A stretch of 44,041 nucleotides of DNA. Origin: Alphaproteobacteria bacterium (GTDB taxonomy: Bacteria > Pseudomonadota > Alphaproteobacteria > Micavibrionales > Micavibrionaceae). The notes under the pieces were generated by a model. That model searched no databases. It was not told where the DNA came from and worked only from the letters and a program-made list of their open reading frames with translations. Where the stretch lies: NCBI GenBank assembly GCA_020442425.1, contig JAGRKB010000092.1, positions 1 through 44,041 of the forward strand. Reading direction: 5' to 3'. Made by a program: the position numbers and the translations under genes. Positions 23,610 through 32,311 of this stretch are shown here, one piece after another. How positions within the stretch are numbered: the first letter of the stretch is position 1; each line of letters opens with the position of its first letter.

Positions 23610-24521
23610 TTAAGCCCGGCGGTTCAGCACATAGTAGGCCAGTTGTTCGAGCATATCTGCGCGGCCTTGGAAAACGTGCAAGTGACGGATGGCTTGTTCG
23701 ACCAGCATTTCAGCACGTTGGCGAGCTTGTTCTTTCCCCATGGTCGAGACGAAGGTTGATTTTCCGGCCTTGTCGTCCTGATTGGCCGGTTTTCCGCTTT
23801 CACTCGGGTCTGCTTCGACATCCAGAATATCGTCTGTGACTTGGAAGGCTAGGCCAAGGTCATATGCGTATGATGTCAAGGCTCGGCGATACATATCTCC
23901 GGCTTTGCCGAGGATGGCACCTGCTTCACAAGAGAAAGCCATGAGCTTGCCTGTTTTCATGCGTTGCATACGAGAGATTGTTCCCAAGTCGAATTCTGTT
24001 GTTTCGCCGATCAGGTCAAGCATTTGTCCGCCAACCATGCCGTGCGGGCCTGCGGCATCTGCCAATGCAGCAATTAAAGCGCATCTTACATATGGGTCTT
24101 CGTGTGTTTCCGGAGCCGTTAAAATCTGGAAAGCCATAGTGATTAGGCCGTCGCCTGCCAAAATGGCTGTGGCTTCGTCGTAGGCACGGTGTACTGTCAA
24201 TTTTCCACGGCGCATGTCCGAGTTATCCATGGCAGGCAGATCATCATGCATCAGGGAATAGGCGTGGACAATCTCGATGGCGGAGGCTACGCGCTTGGCT
24301 CTTGCGGGGTCGACATTAAACAGTTTTGCTGATTGCATGACCATAAACGGACGCAAACGTTTTCCGCCTGCCAGTGTCCCGTAACGCATGGCATCGTAGA
24401 GTTGGACTTCCGCCAAATCTGTTTCGGGTAAGAGTCTTTCAATGGCTTTGTCGACCATCTGGACGGTATCTTCCAGCGCTTCTTTAAGTTCGGGGCTGGT
24501 CTCGCGTGGGGACGGGGCCAT
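23610..24521 (-). CDS. ispA: farnesyl/geranyl diphosphate synthase
   Basis: Condenses IPP with DMAPP and GPP to give farnesyl diphosphate. The first aspartate-rich motif DDLPAMD is at 93-99 and the second DDILD at 230-234; GGKRLRP at 52-58 is also conserved. The ending LAYYVLNRRA is typical of IspA. The length of 303 aa is normal. The ATG at 24521 has AGGAGA eight bases upstream. It is the second gene after xseB (17-base gap). In many alphaproteobacteria dxs comes next; here an ADP-ribose-type Nudix gene follows, and dxs lies 1.7 kb further on beyond a convergent toxin-antitoxin operon. Confidence 0.96.
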   Translation of the reverse strand: MAPSPRETSPELKEALEDTVQMVDKAIERLLPETDLAEVQLYDAMRYGTLAGGKRLRPFMVMQSAKLFNVDPARAKRVASAIEIVHAYSLMHDDLPAMDNSDMRRGKLTVHRAYDEATAILAGDGLITMAFQILTAPETHEDPYVRCALIAALADAAGPHGMVGGQMLDLIGETTEFDLGTISRMQRMKTGKLMAFSCEAGAILGKAGDMYRRALTSYAYDLGLAFQVTDDILDVEADPSESGKPANQDDKAGKSTFVSTMGKEQARQRAEMLVEQAIRHLHVFQGRADMLEQLAYYVLNRRA

Positions 24522-24538
24522 GAGGATTCTCCTGTTAT

Positions 24539-24781
24539 TTATGCATCCAGTGGTTCGGTTGAGAGTGTTCCGTTTGCACCGACAACGATTTTATCGATCT
24601 TCATACGTGCTTCGCGGAGTTTTGTTTCGCAGTGATTTTTTAGCGCTATCCCGCGTTCATATGTCGTAATGGATTCCTCCAAAGAGGTCTTGCCCGTTTC
24701 CAGATTGCGGATAATCTGTTCGAGTTCTTCCAATGCTTCTTCGAAGCTGAGCTTATCAATGGCTGAAGTGGACTTCGTCAT
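24539..24781 (-). CDS. xseB: exodeoxyribonuclease VII small subunit
   Basis: The small subunit of the ssDNA exonuclease XseAB. At 80 aa it has the family length and the signature SFEEALEELEQIIRNLETGKTSLEES-type sequence (residues 11-36), forming the two-helix hairpin. The ATG at 24781 (MTKSTSAIDKL) is chosen over an upstream frame start at 24820, which would add 13 unrelated residues. The Shine-Dalgarno is weak. It leads the xseB-ispA unit. Confidence 0.95.
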   Translation of the reverse strand: MTKSTSAIDKLSFEEALEELEQIIRNLETGKTSLEESITTYERGIALKNHCETKLREARMKIDKIVVGANGTLSTEPLDA

Positions 24782-24897
24782 TCTTACTATGCATGCGCTG
24801 TTAAATTTTTGTGCGGGCAAAGTTTAGGTCAGCTTGTCTTGTTTCTCAACTTAAATTTTTGTTTCAAATCAAGTCATTCAGAGGTTTCTTTCTGAAT

Positions 24898-25530
24898 TTA
24901 CGATGTTTTGCCCTTATATTTGCATAATTTTGAAATTATGCAGCGTGCGCATTCCGGTTTGCGGGCTTTACAAGTGTAACGACCTTGTAGGATTAACCAA
25001 TGGTGGGCGTGGCGTTTATATTCGGCAGGGATGACTTTATCGAGTTTCTTTTCAACGACCTCTACATTTGCGCCTTCTGCCAGTCCTGTGCGGTTGGAGA
25101 CGCGAAAGACATGGGTATCAACAGCAATGGTCGGGTGGCCAAAGGCGATATTTAAAACAACATTGGCGGTTTTACGCCCTACACCGGGGAGGGCGGTGAG
25201 GTCATCCAATGTTTCCGGAACTTGTCCGCCATGTTTTTCAATGAGTTGTCTGGACATCTCAATCACATTCGCGGCTTTGGAATTATAGAGACCAATGGTT
25301 TTGATGTGGTCTTTGAGTTTTTCCAGACCTAATTTGACCATTTTTTCAGGCGTATCGACGATTTTAAACAGCTTTTCCGTGGCTTTGTTGACACCCGCAT
25401 CAGTGGCTTGGGCCGAGAGAATGACAGCGACCAGCAAGGTATAAGTGTTGACCGAATTGAGTTCACCTTTCGGCTCGGGGTTTTGTTTGCAGAGCAGGCG
25501 AAACATTTCTTGGATATTTTCTTTTTTCAT
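24898..25530 (-). CDS. nth: endonuclease III
   Basis: A DNA glycosylase/AP lyase for oxidised pyrimidines in base excision repair. The helix-hairpin-helix LPGVGRKTANVV at 114-125 contains catalytic Lys120, and Asp138 (VDTHVFRVSNRTGL) is the second catalytic residue; both fall at the same numbers as in the E. coli enzyme. The [4Fe-4S] cysteines are Cys187, Cys194, Cys197 and Cys203 (C-x6-C-x2-C-x5-C). The start is ATG 25530 (MKKENIQEMF), 210 aa, equal to family length; the frame's further extension overlaps the divergent ogt gene. It is divergent from ogt with a 36-base gap, so two repair genes share one promoter region. Confidence 0.97.
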   Translation of the reverse strand: MKKENIQEMFRLLCKQNPEPKGELNSVNTYTLLVAVILSAQATDAGVNKATEKLFKIVDTPEKMVKLGLEKLKDHIKTIGLYNSKAANVIEMSRQLIEKHGGQVPETLDDLTALPGVGRKTANVVLNIAFGHPTIAVDTHVFRVSNRTGLAEGANVEVVEKKLDKVIPAEYKRHAHHWLILQGRYTCKARKPECARCIISKLCKYKGKTS

Positions 25531-25566
25531 GTCTAAGTTATATCTGTTTGATAGGGAGAAATCAGT

Positions 25567-26151
25567 ATGAAATTTGATCAGATCGGTTTGGCGTTTGATG
25601 CGCAATTGGCTGGACGTTCTCACATGGATGTTCGCATTGTTGATACTCTTTCTCCTGAGGAGGCTGAATATGGTTCAGTTGATACGCCGTTCGGCAAGAT
25701 GACACTGGTGTGGTGTGAAGAGGGCCTCATGTATCTCGGGTTTCGGGAGGGGCGGTCTTTAGAGAAAATCCGCCACTTCTTTCCTGATGTGCGTTTGAGC
25801 GAAAATCCTAGAGAGGCGGCACGATTAGCCAAGCGTGTTGAAGATATCTGGCGCGGACGATCAAAAGATAAATTGACGTTGGTTGTGACGGGTACTGAGT
25901 TTCAAAAGGATGTGTGGCGCGCTTTGCTTAAAATTCCGTGTGGGCATGTTGTGAGTTATGGTGCGATTGCATCTGCGCTGGGGCGTGACAGGGCTGTTCG
26001 CGCGGTCGGGTCTGCGGTGGGCGCCAACCCTATATCGCTTCTTATTCCGTGTCACCGCGTTATTCAAAAGAACGGCTCGGTTTGTAATTACGGATGGGGA
26101 GATACTGTTAAACAGAAAATTCTGAAGATGGAAGTTGAAGCTGCGGCCTAA
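25567..26151 (+). CDS. ogt: methylated-DNA-protein cysteine methyltransferase
   Basis: A suicide repair enzyme that takes the methyl group from O6-methylguanine. The active site LIPCHRVI has Cys162 as acceptor (residues 159-166). The DNA-binding helix-turn-helix is FQKDVWRALLKIPCGHVVSYGAIA at 112-135, and NYGWG near 173 replaces the usual GYxWG. The N-terminal domain is degenerate, as is usual for Ogt/Ada-C. GGGAG precedes the ATG. The last four bases overlap the convergent dapB. Confidence 0.94.
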   Translation: MKFDQIGLAFDAQLAGRSHMDVRIVDTLSPEEAEYGSVDTPFGKMTLVWCEEGLMYLGFREGRSLEKIRHFFPDVRLSENPREAARLAKRVEDIWRGRSKDKLTLVVTGTEFQKDVWRALLKIPCGHVVSYGAIASALGRDRAVRAVGSAVGANPISLLIPCHRVIQKNGSVCNYGWGDTVKQKILKMEVEAAA

Positions 26152-26912
26152 TCCAGTTTCAGAAAATCATTCATATTGTAAAAGCCTGCCGGTTGGTCGA
26201 TGAGCCAGCGGGCGGCTTGCAGTGCACCGCGTGCGAAGAGGGCGCGGTCGGTTGCTTTGTGGGTGAGTTCAATTCGTTCACCTGTTCCTAAAAACATTAC
26301 CGTGTGTTCTCCGACGATATCACCGCCGCGAATGACGGAGAATCCGATTTCGTCTTTGGTGCGTGCGCCTGTGTGTCCGTGGCGGTCGTAAACGGCTTTG
26401 GAAGAGAGTGATATGCCGCGGCCTTCGGCTGCAGATTTTCCAAGAGCTAAAGCCGTACCGCTTGGGGCATCGACTTTTTTTCCGTGGTGGGCTTCGAGAA
26501 TTTCGATGGCGTAGTCTGTTCCTAAAATCTTTGCGGCCTTTTTAACGAACTGCATCAGGATATTAACGCCGAGGCTTGAGTTTGGAGTGTAGAGGATAGG
26601 CGCGTTTTGTGCGGCGTCCTTTATATCTGCCATTTGAGATTCAGAAATGCCTGTCGTTCCAATCAGAAGCGGTTTCTTGGCACTGGCAGCCATGCGGGCA
26701 TGACGAACGCTGGCGTCAGGGGCTGTGAAATCAATCACCAAATCGGAGACTGCAAAGAGGTCTTCGCCGTCTTTCAGGATGGGCACGTTTTCGGGAAGCA
26801 TGTCTTTATCCCGTGTGACACCGCCAGCAAGATAGAGATCACTAGCGTTCTGGACTTCCTTGACGAGCAATTGTCCCATACGCCCTGTGCAGCCTGCGAT
26901 TCCGATTTTCAT
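26148..26912 (-). CDS. dapB: 4-hydroxy-tetrahydrodipicolinate reductase
   Basis: A NAD(P)H-dependent step of the lysine/diaminopimelate pathway. The Rossmann motif GIAGCTGRMG is at 4-13 and the signature EAHHGKKVDAPSGTA at 140-154, with catalytic His142/His143 and Lys146. DFTAPDAS at 61-68 binds the nicotinamide. The length of 254 aa is complete. On the minus strand TTGTCA and TATAAA lie upstream (about 26948-26974, 15-base spacing), divergent from the promoter of the first unknown gene. Confidence 0.97.
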   Translation of the reverse strand: MKIGIAGCTGRMGQLLVKEVQNASDLYLAGGVTRDKDMLPENVPILKDGEDLFAVSDLVIDFTAPDASVRHARMAASAKKPLLIGTTGISESQMADIKDAAQNAPILYTPNSSLGVNILMQFVKKAAKILGTDYAIEILEAHHGKKVDAPSGTALALGKSAAEGRGISLSSKAVYDRHGHTGARTKDEIGFSVIRGGDIVGEHTVMFLGTGERIELTHKATDRALFARGALQAARWLIDQPAGFYNMNDFLKLD

Positions 26913-26967
26913 GTCAAATACCTGATTTGTTGTGATTTTTTTTCGAGTTTATACCAAGAATTAAAGT

Positions 26968-26996
26968 TTGACAATTGTTGACATAATGCCTATCTT
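26968..26996 (+). promoter_or_regulatory. probable promoter of the first unknown gene (27033)
   Basis: TTGACA (26968-26973), 17 bases, TATCTT (26991-26996), about 37 bases before the start codon. A second TTGACA overlaps at 26978. The dapB promoter boxes overlap on the other strand. Confidence 0.6.
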
Positions 26997-27032
26997 CCAT
27001 CAGGATTTATGATTTAGAAAATAGAGGTTTTT

Positions 27033-27536
27033 ATGTATATGACATTTAATTGTGTTGGAAAATTTGATGTCAGTGAGATTGAAGGTTTAGGGAGCATGTT
27101 TTTGGCATGTTGCAAACACGATGAAATGTCTGCGGGGCTCTCAGGAAAACGGATTGTTAGATTATTTGACGATCATCATAGTGCCTTGGTTGTTCTTGAA
27201 CCTCACGTTGTTCAAAGAGGACACGAAAAAATACATTATTCGAACGAAAGGATTGCTGTTCATTTTAGCAATGCTCGAGATGCGAATGCTTCTATTGTAA
27301 CTGTGACCCTTCAAAATCCATTTAGAAATCAAAATACTAGATTAGGATTACAAGACGATTTTGTATTTAATGGTAAAGCTTATTGGGTAGAGTCAAGGCA
27401 TGATATGGTCTTTTGTGTTGAGGAAGGGCGGGAATGGATTTCGTTAGATTCTCCGGCAGCAACTGTTCGTGATGATCGGGAGACTGCATTTGGATTGTTG
27501 GAAGCGGTTCAGGAACATCTTCGCCCAAATTTCTGA
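27033..27536 (+). CDS. hypothetical protein A of a paralogous pair, 167 aa
   Basis: I do not recognise this family. It is homologous to the next gene: MFLACCKHDE...IVRLFDD lines up with AFMVCCGVDD...FIRVYKD, IAVHFSNA with LFVHFTNA, and YWVES with HWVES. The shared CC pair, the HF(S/T)NA strand and the WVES tryptophan suggest one beta-rich fold. There is no signal peptide or membrane segment. AGAGG precedes the ATG. It lies at the head of a three-gene unit of unknown genes between dapB and dnaJ. Confidence 0.65.
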   Translation: MYMTFNCVGKFDVSEIEGLGSMFLACCKHDEMSAGLSGKRIVRLFDDHHSALVVLEPHVVQRGHEKIHYSNERIAVHFSNARDANASIVTVTLQNPFRNQNTRLGLQDDFVFNGKAYWVESRHDMVFCVEEGREWISLDSPAATVRDDRETAFGLLEAVQEHLRPNF

Positions 27537-27623
27537 TGAAATAGGTTGATTACGTATGCGTATCAAGTGATTATTTTAATAATGTTTTGTTGGTTTGTTA
27601 TAGCATTTAATATTTTTTAGGAG

Positions 27624-28085
27624 ATGAATATGTTGAAATCGAAGATTCAGAAACGTGTATCAGGTGATGCTGCGTTGAAATTAAAACCTGCTTTTATGGT
27701 TTGTTGTGGCGTGGATGATGACGATTTGAAAATAGAGAAGCCTTTTATACGTGTTTATAAGGATGGTGATGAAGTGCTGCTGACCTTAGGGACTAACAAT
27801 AATCGTGGAATGGGTAGGTTGTTCGTGCATTTTACTAATGCCGGTAAAAAAGGCTCTGTCATCACATGTTCAGCCCGAAGTACCGATGGTTTTATTGGCA
27901 CCATTCAGTTGGGGGCAGGCTCCTCTAATGAATTATTTGAGGGTGGTGGTACAGATCACTGGGTTGAATCAGGTCGAGAGATTTCATTGAACTTTGATAG
28001 AAGCGATGCAAAAACAATTACTCCTGAAGATTTTAAAAAGCTTCGTGGTCGCGCACTGGAATTGTTAAGAAGCGTTGATTTCTAG
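27624..28085 (+). CDS. hypothetical protein B of a paralogous pair, 153 aa
   Basis: A diverged paralogue of the preceding gene (shared CC, HFTNA and HWVES landmarks in the same order). The start is the ATG at 27624, after TTTTTTAGGAG; a second Met two codons later is also possible. It is beta-rich with an acidic patch (GVDDDDLKIEK) and a helical C-terminus (TPEDFKKLRGRALELL). No domain is recognised. The tandem arrangement with 87 bases between genes suggests a local duplication followed by strong divergence. Confidence 0.65.
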   Translation: MNMLKSKIQKRVSGDAALKLKPAFMVCCGVDDDDLKIEKPFIRVYKDGDEVLLTLGTNNNRGMGRLFVHFTNAGKKGSVITCSARSTDGFIGTIQLGAGSSNELFEGGGTDHWVESGREISLNFDRSDAKTITPEDFKKLRGRALELLRSVDF

Positions 28086-28152
28086 CAGATACATATTAAT
28101 TCGAATTTCAATAGAGCTTATAATTTGAAAGATTTTATTTGAGGATTTTTAA

Positions 28153-28665
28153 ATGGCAAAAGGTATGCATAAACGACAAAGAGATTTGTTTCCTGAAATT
28201 TGGGACGGAGTATCTTTCTTTGAAGCTGGTTGGGAACATGATATCCCAATGTCAGAGTATGAACTTGATAATCTAACCCCATGGTATGAGACTAAATTGA
28301 GACATGATATGTCTAATCTTGAGCGATCAGCAACACTATGCATAGTAAGAGCGTTTTGCTCTGCATCAACTTCTCCTCGAGCTTTTACATTATTTGAATT
28401 TGAGAAAGCAGCCAAGGGATTGCATGGTGATACGTCGTTACAATTTCGTTTTAGAAAAAGTAATCTTGGTGGCGCTTGTTCTAGAGAGTTTTGTGACAAT
28501 GCGAGACCTAGTAAAGATTTCCAAGCAATGCTTAAAAAACTTTTAAAAATTCAGGTTTTGTCCATAGTGGACGGAGGAAATGGAGATAAAAGTAAGTTGT
28601 ATAAATTGCGGGATGAACGTTTTGCTCAATGGTTTCATTATAGGCAGGAAAGACCTATTCGATAG
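28153..28665 (+). CDS. hypothetical protein, 170 aa
   Basis: I do not recognise this protein. GAGGA precedes the ATG at 28153. The N-terminus is polar (MAKGMHKRQRDLFPEIWD). The middle has two cysteines in SATLCIVRAFCSAST. The C-terminal part (RPSKDFQAMLKKLLKIQVLSIV...SKLYKLRDERFAQWF) looks like a winged-helix wing and end, so a DNA-binding role is possible but unproven. It is the third gene of the 27-28.7 kb unknown unit and converges with the 59-aa gene behind dnaJ. Confidence 0.6.
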   Translation: MAKGMHKRQRDLFPEIWDGVSFFEAGWEHDIPMSEYELDNLTPWYETKLRHDMSNLERSATLCIVRAFCSASTSPRAFTLFEFEKAAKGLHGDTSLQFRFRKSNLGGACSREFCDNARPSKDFQAMLKKLLKIQVLSIVDGGNGDKSKLYKLRDERFAQWFHYRQERPIR

Positions 28666-28700
28666 GTCCTTCTAGTTAACTCTGCCATATCGTCGCTAGT

Positions 28701-28880
28701 TTAAAGTGCATATACCACCAAAAACCCAACGAATATTATAGCCGCGATGATGATTATTGTGTTGGGTTTTGACTCTCTTACGCCTTTTTGAGAGGTGTCC
28801 GAATTGTCTTCATCGTGCTTTGTGACAATGCTTTTTATTGACGACAAAATTTCTTCAACGGATGGTTCTTTTTCGGACAT
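28701..28880 (-). CDS. 59-aa tail-anchored protein with PopZ (DUF2497)-like N-terminal motif
   Basis: Too short for usual cut-offs, but well supported. ATG 28880 is preceded by GAGGAAAA, and the gene starts 13 bases after the dnaJ stop on the same strand. Residues 1-18 read MSEKEPSVEEILSSIKSI, matching the N-terminal helix of the polar organiser PopZ (EPSMEEILASIRRI), the segment that recruits partner proteins. A short acidic linker (KHDEDNSDTSQK) follows. Residues 41-59 (TIIIIAAIIFVGFLVVYAL) form one membrane helix at the very C-terminus. The oligomerising C-terminal domain of PopZ is absent. It probably presents a PopZ-type binding helix on the membrane; its partner is unknown. Confidence 0.8.
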   Translation of the reverse strand: MSEKEPSVEEILSSIKSIVTKHDEDNSDTSQKGVRESKPNTIIIIAAIIFVGFLVVYAL

Positions 28881-28893
28881 TTTTCCTCACTAA

Positions 28894-30048
28894 CTAATCA
28901 GTAATGTCATCCCATAGCTCTTTGACTTTTTTGAAGAAGCCTTCGCTTTCGGGGGTGTTTTTACGGCCGCCTTTTTGCAAAGTTTCATCCAGTTGCTTCA
29001 TGAGGTCTGTTTGTTTTTTGTCCAGATTGACGGGAGTTTCTACGAAGACTTCTATATAGAGATCTCCACGAGATTCTGAACGCATAATTCTCATGCCTCG
29101 ACCTTTGACTCGGATTTGTTGTCCGGTCTGAGTGCCTGCAGGAATTTTTATGCTGTTTTTTTCGCCTTCGATGGTTGGGACTTCGATGTCGCCGCCAAGG
29201 GCTGCTGTTGTCATTGGGACGGGGACGCGGCAGTAAAGTGTGGCTGCGTCGCGTTTGAAGAATTTATGTGGCTTGATTGCGATCAAGACATAAAGGTCGC
29301 CACTTTCTCCACCGCGAATTCCTGCTTCACCTTCTCCGGCCATGCGGATGCGTTGGCCTTCGGATATGCCTGCGGGAATGGAAATTTTGACGGTTTTTTC
29401 TCCGCGCATCCGTCCGGCTCCGCCACATTTTTTACATGGGGATTTTATGACGTTGCCAGCACCGTTACAGGTGCCGCAGGTACGCTCGATTGTAAAGAAC
29501 CCTTGTTGGGCACGAACGCGTCCTGAGCCGCCGCATGTACCGCATGCCTCAGGCGCTCCACCATCAGCAGAGCCTGTGCCTTTACAAAGGTCACAAGATT
29601 CCACGGTCGGGATTTTTAGTTTTGCGTCTTTGCCTTTAAAGGCATCTTCTAAAGAGATATCAAGCGAGAATTGCATGTCGGAGCCTCGCATCGGGCCTCC
29701 ACGACCACGACCTCCGCGTCCGCCATTCATGATGTCGCCGAACATATCTTCAAAGATGTCGGAGAATGCAGAGCCGAATCCCGCGCCGGAGAATCCTCCT
29801 GCGCCGCCTGCACCCATGCCAGCCGGGCCATCAGGGCCAAATTGGTCATAGGCCGCACGTTTTTGTGGGTCCTTTAAAACATCGTAGGCCTGATTGATGG
29901 CTTTGAATCTTTCTTCGGCAGCTTTCGGATCGTCTTTGTTTCTATCGGGGTGAAATTTTGCCGCCATTTTGCGATAGGCTTTTTTAAGTTCCTCTTCGCT
30001 GGCGGTTTTTTCGACTTCCAGAAGCTTGTAATAATCCTTTTCACTCAT
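28894..30048 (-). CDS. dnaJ: co-chaperone DnaJ
   Basis: A type I J-protein that stimulates DnaK ATPase and delivers substrates. The J domain at residues 4-70 has HPD at 33-35. The Gly/Phe-rich linker spans about 75-130. Four CxxCxGxG zinc repeats are present ([32 protein letters not shown]), followed by the C-terminal substrate domains. The start at ATG 30048 ([14 protein letters not shown]) is favoured over 30063 because GGAA lies nine bases upstream and it aligns with the family. It follows dnaK with a 95-base gap that holds a UUCG-capped hairpin. Length 384 aa, complete. Confidence 0.97.
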   Translation of the reverse strand: MSEKDYYKLLEVEKTASEEELKKAYRKMAAKFHPDRNKDDPKAAEERFKAINQAYDVLKDPQKRAAYDQFGPDGPAGMGAGGAGGFSGAGFGSAFSDIFEDMFGDIMNGGRGGRGRGGPMRGSDMQFSLDISLEDAFKGKDAKLKIPTVESCDLCKGTGSADGGAPEACGTCGGSGRVRAQQGFFTIERTCGTCNGAGNVIKSPCKKCGGAGRMRGEKTVKISIPAGISEGQRIRMAGEGEAGIRGGESGDLYVLIAIKPHKFFKRDAATLYCRVPVPMTTAALGGDIEVPTIEGEKNSIKIPAGTQTGQQIRVKGRGMRIMRSESRGDLYIEVFVETPVNLDKKQTDLMKQLDETLQKGGRKNTPESEGFFKKVKELWDDITD

Positions 30049-30107
30049 TCTTCGGTTTTCCATGAGTTGGTCAATGTCTGTGACTTGTTTTCTCTAAACA
30101 GAGCAGG

Positions 30108-30123
30108 GGCCACCGAAGTGGCC
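30108..30123 (-). promoter_or_regulatory. UUCG-capped hairpin between dnaK and dnaJ
   Basis: On the minus strand GGCCAC-TTCG-GTGGCC forms a very stable stem with a UUCG tetraloop and no T run after it. It is not a typical terminator. Such hairpins between dnaK and dnaJ usually protect the upstream mRNA or cause partial attenuation, which would give less dnaJ than dnaK. Confidence 0.6.
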
Positions 30124-30143
30124 ACCTGTCGATTTTTCTTTTA

Positions 30144-32102
30144 CTACTCTTTGTCGCCTTTGGCTTTTTTCTTGTCGTTATCGTCGTCTTCGAATTCCAT
30201 GTTGGTAAAATCCGCGTCGATAACATCGGCATCGTTAGCAGAAGATGATGACGCGGCATCCGCATGTTGCGTGTCAGCTTCGCCTGCATTTTCTTCTTGG
30301 GCTTTACGGTATGCCATTTCGCCAATCTTCATAGAGGCTTGTTGCAGAGCATTCATTTTCTCTTGAATGTCTGTCACGTTGTCGCCTTCCATAGCAGCTT
30401 TCAGATCAGCAATCGCTTTGTTGGTTGCGTCGGCATCTTCTTGGGGGATGTCTGCGCCCATTTCTGCCATGGCTTTTTCTGTCTGGTGGACGGCGGCTTC
30501 GGCGTGGTTTTTAACCTCAACCAATTCGCGACGCTTTTTGTCTGTTTCGGAGTTGGCTTCGGCTTCTTTGACCATTTTATCGATGTCGGCATCAGACAGC
30601 CCACCTGAAGCTTGAATACGAATATTCTGCTCCTTGCCTGTGGCTTTGTCTTTGGCGGTGACGTGAACAATACCGTTCGCATCAATATCGAATGTTACTT
30701 CGATTTGAGGTACTCCGCGTGGTGCGGGTGGAATACCAACCAGATCAAATTGCCCCAACATTTTGTTGTCTGCAGCCATTTCGCGCTCTCCTTGGAAGAC
30801 GCGGATGGTCACGGCATTCTGATTGTCTTCTGCAGTCGAGAAGGTTTGAGACTGTTTGGTCGGGATGGTTGTATTGCGGTTGATGAGACGTGTGAACACG
30901 CCACCCAATGTTTCGATCCCCAAAGACAGAGGGGTTACATCGAGCAGGAGAACGTCTTTCACATCGCCTTGCAGAACACCACCTTGAACCGCAGCACCGT
31001 CAGCCACAACTTCATCAGGATTTACGCCTTTATGAGGTTCTTTGCCGAAGAGTTCTTTCACGGTTTCGATGATTTTCGGCATACGGGTCATACCACCTAC
31101 GAGAACGACTTCGTCGATTTCGGAAGGTTTCAGGCCAGCGTCTTTCAAAGCCGCTTTACACGGATCGATTGTACGACGTACCAGATCATCCACGAGAGAT
31201 TCAAACTTCGCGCGGGAAAGCTTGACGTTCAAGTGTTTCGGGCCACTTGCGTCTGCAGTAATAAACGGCAGGTTGACTTCAGTTTGAGTGGTTGAAGACA
31301 ATTCGATTTTTGCTTTTTCAGCAGCTTCTTTCAAACGTTGCAGAGCCAATTTGTCTTGACGCAGGTCAATGCCTTGCTCTTTTTTGAATTCATCTGCGAG
31401 GTAGTCAATGATGCGCGCATCAAAGTCTTCACCGCCGAGGAATGTATCGCCGTTGGTGGATTTTACCATGAAGAGTTCATCACTGATTTCCAGGATGGAC
31501 ACGTCGAATGTTCCTCCACCCAAGTCATAGACTGCGATGGTTCCCTGATTTCTTTTATCAAGACCGTAGGCGAGGGCTGCGGCGGTTGGTTCGTTGATGA
31601 TGCGGAGAACTTCCAATCCGGCGATTTTACCGGCGTCTTTGGTTGCCTGACGTTGAGCATCGTTGAAGTATGCCGGAACAGTGATAACAGCTTGGTCTAC
31701 TGTCGAGCCTAAGAAGCTTTCGGCAGTTTCTTTCATTTTTTTCAGGATCATGGCTGAAATTTGAGCCGGGGCGTGTTTTTCACCGTCGATCTCGACCCAT
31801 GCGTCACCATTTTCACCTTCAACAATTTTGAAGGGGGCGTGTTCTTTCATTTTTTGAACTTGAGGGTCGTTAAAGCGACGGCCGATCAAGCGTTTAATTC
31901 CGAATAGAGTGTTGTCGGGATTTGTGACGGCTTGACGTTTTGCCGGTTGTCCAACCAAACGCTCTCCGTCTTTTGTAAAGGCCACCATTGATGGGGTGGT
32001 GCGTGTTCCTTCGGAGTTTTCTACAACGCGAGGCTCCTTACCATCCATGATGGCAACACAGGAGTTGGTTGTACCCAAATCAATACCGATTACTTTTGAC
32101 AT
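30144..32102 (-). CDS. dnaK: Hsp70 chaperone DnaK
   Basis: The central ATP-dependent protein-folding chaperone. The start at ATG 32102 gives [17 protein letters not shown], with AGAGG 6-7 bases before it; the frame's 41 upstream codons are leader. The nucleotide-binding signatures are [24 protein letters not shown] and [13 protein letters not shown]. The linker [19 protein letters not shown] leads into the substrate domain, and a Glu/Asp-rich tail ([14 protein letters not shown]) ends the protein. Length 652 aa, slightly long because of the C-terminal lid and tail. It is followed by dnaJ and the 59-aa gene. Confidence 0.98.
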   Translation of the reverse strand: MSKVIGIDLGTTNSCVAIMDGKEPRVVENSEGTRTTPSMVAFTKDGERLVGQPAKRQAVTNPDNTLFGIKRLIGRRFNDPQVQKMKEHAPFKIVEGENGDAWVEIDGEKHAPAQISAMILKKMKETAESFLGSTVDQAVITVPAYFNDAQRQATKDAGKIAGLEVLRIINEPTAAALAYGLDKRNQGTIAVYDLGGGTFDVSILEISDELFMVKSTNGDTFLGGEDFDARIIDYLADEFKKEQGIDLRQDKLALQRLKEAAEKAKIELSSTTQTEVNLPFITADASGPKHLNVKLSRAKFESLVDDLVRRTIDPCKAALKDAGLKPSEIDEVVLVGGMTRMPKIIETVKELFGKEPHKGVNPDEVVADGAAVQGGVLQGDVKDVLLLDVTPLSLGIETLGGVFTRLINRNTTIPTKQSQTFSTAEDNQNAVTIRVFQGEREMAADNKMLGQFDLVGIPPAPRGVPQIEVTFDIDANGIVHVTAKDKATGKEQNIRIQASGGLSDADIDKMVKEAEANSETDKKRRELVEVKNHAEAAVHQTEKAMAEMGADIPQEDADATNKAIADLKAAMEGDNVTDIQEKMNALQQASMKIGEMAYRKAQEENAGEADTQHADAASSSSANDADVIDADFTNMEFEDDDNDKKKAKGDKE

Positions 32103-32271
32103 TTTTATACCTCTTGTTTTAACTGGCAAATGACGTGAGGCCTCACCATGAGCGCCGACACATATTCCCACAAAAGCTCTGTCCAAGCCTTTGCACGGTA
32201 TCACATATAGCGTATCAGGCTCCAAATGGACACCCCGTTATATGCGGTAAATTGCAACAATCTACAAGTTA

Positions 32272-32300
32272 ATTATAGGATTTATATCCTAAATGTCAAG
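32272..32300 (-). promoter_or_regulatory. strong promoter of dnaK with an inverted repeat in the spacer
   Basis: On the minus strand CTTGACA (ends at 32294) and TATAAT (32277-32272) are separated by 16 bases: a near-perfect sigma-70 promoter whose CTTGAC/CTATAA also fits the alphaproteobacterial RpoH pattern, though one base short. The spacer contains AGGAT-N4-ATCCT (32278-32291), a small inverted repeat that could be an operator. The resulting leader is about 160 bases long. Confidence 0.75.
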
Positions 32301-32311
32301 TGGGGATGAGT

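Noticed and set aside
29116..29877. Plus-strand frames of up to 169 codons over dnaJ
   Set aside because: They are antisense shadows of the Gly- and Cys-rich dnaJ coding sequence, with no ribosome site.
30064..30143. dnaK-dnaJ intergenic hairpin as a true terminator
   Set aside because: There is no T tract after the stem, and dnaJ needs the same transcript; kept as an mRNA hairpin instead.
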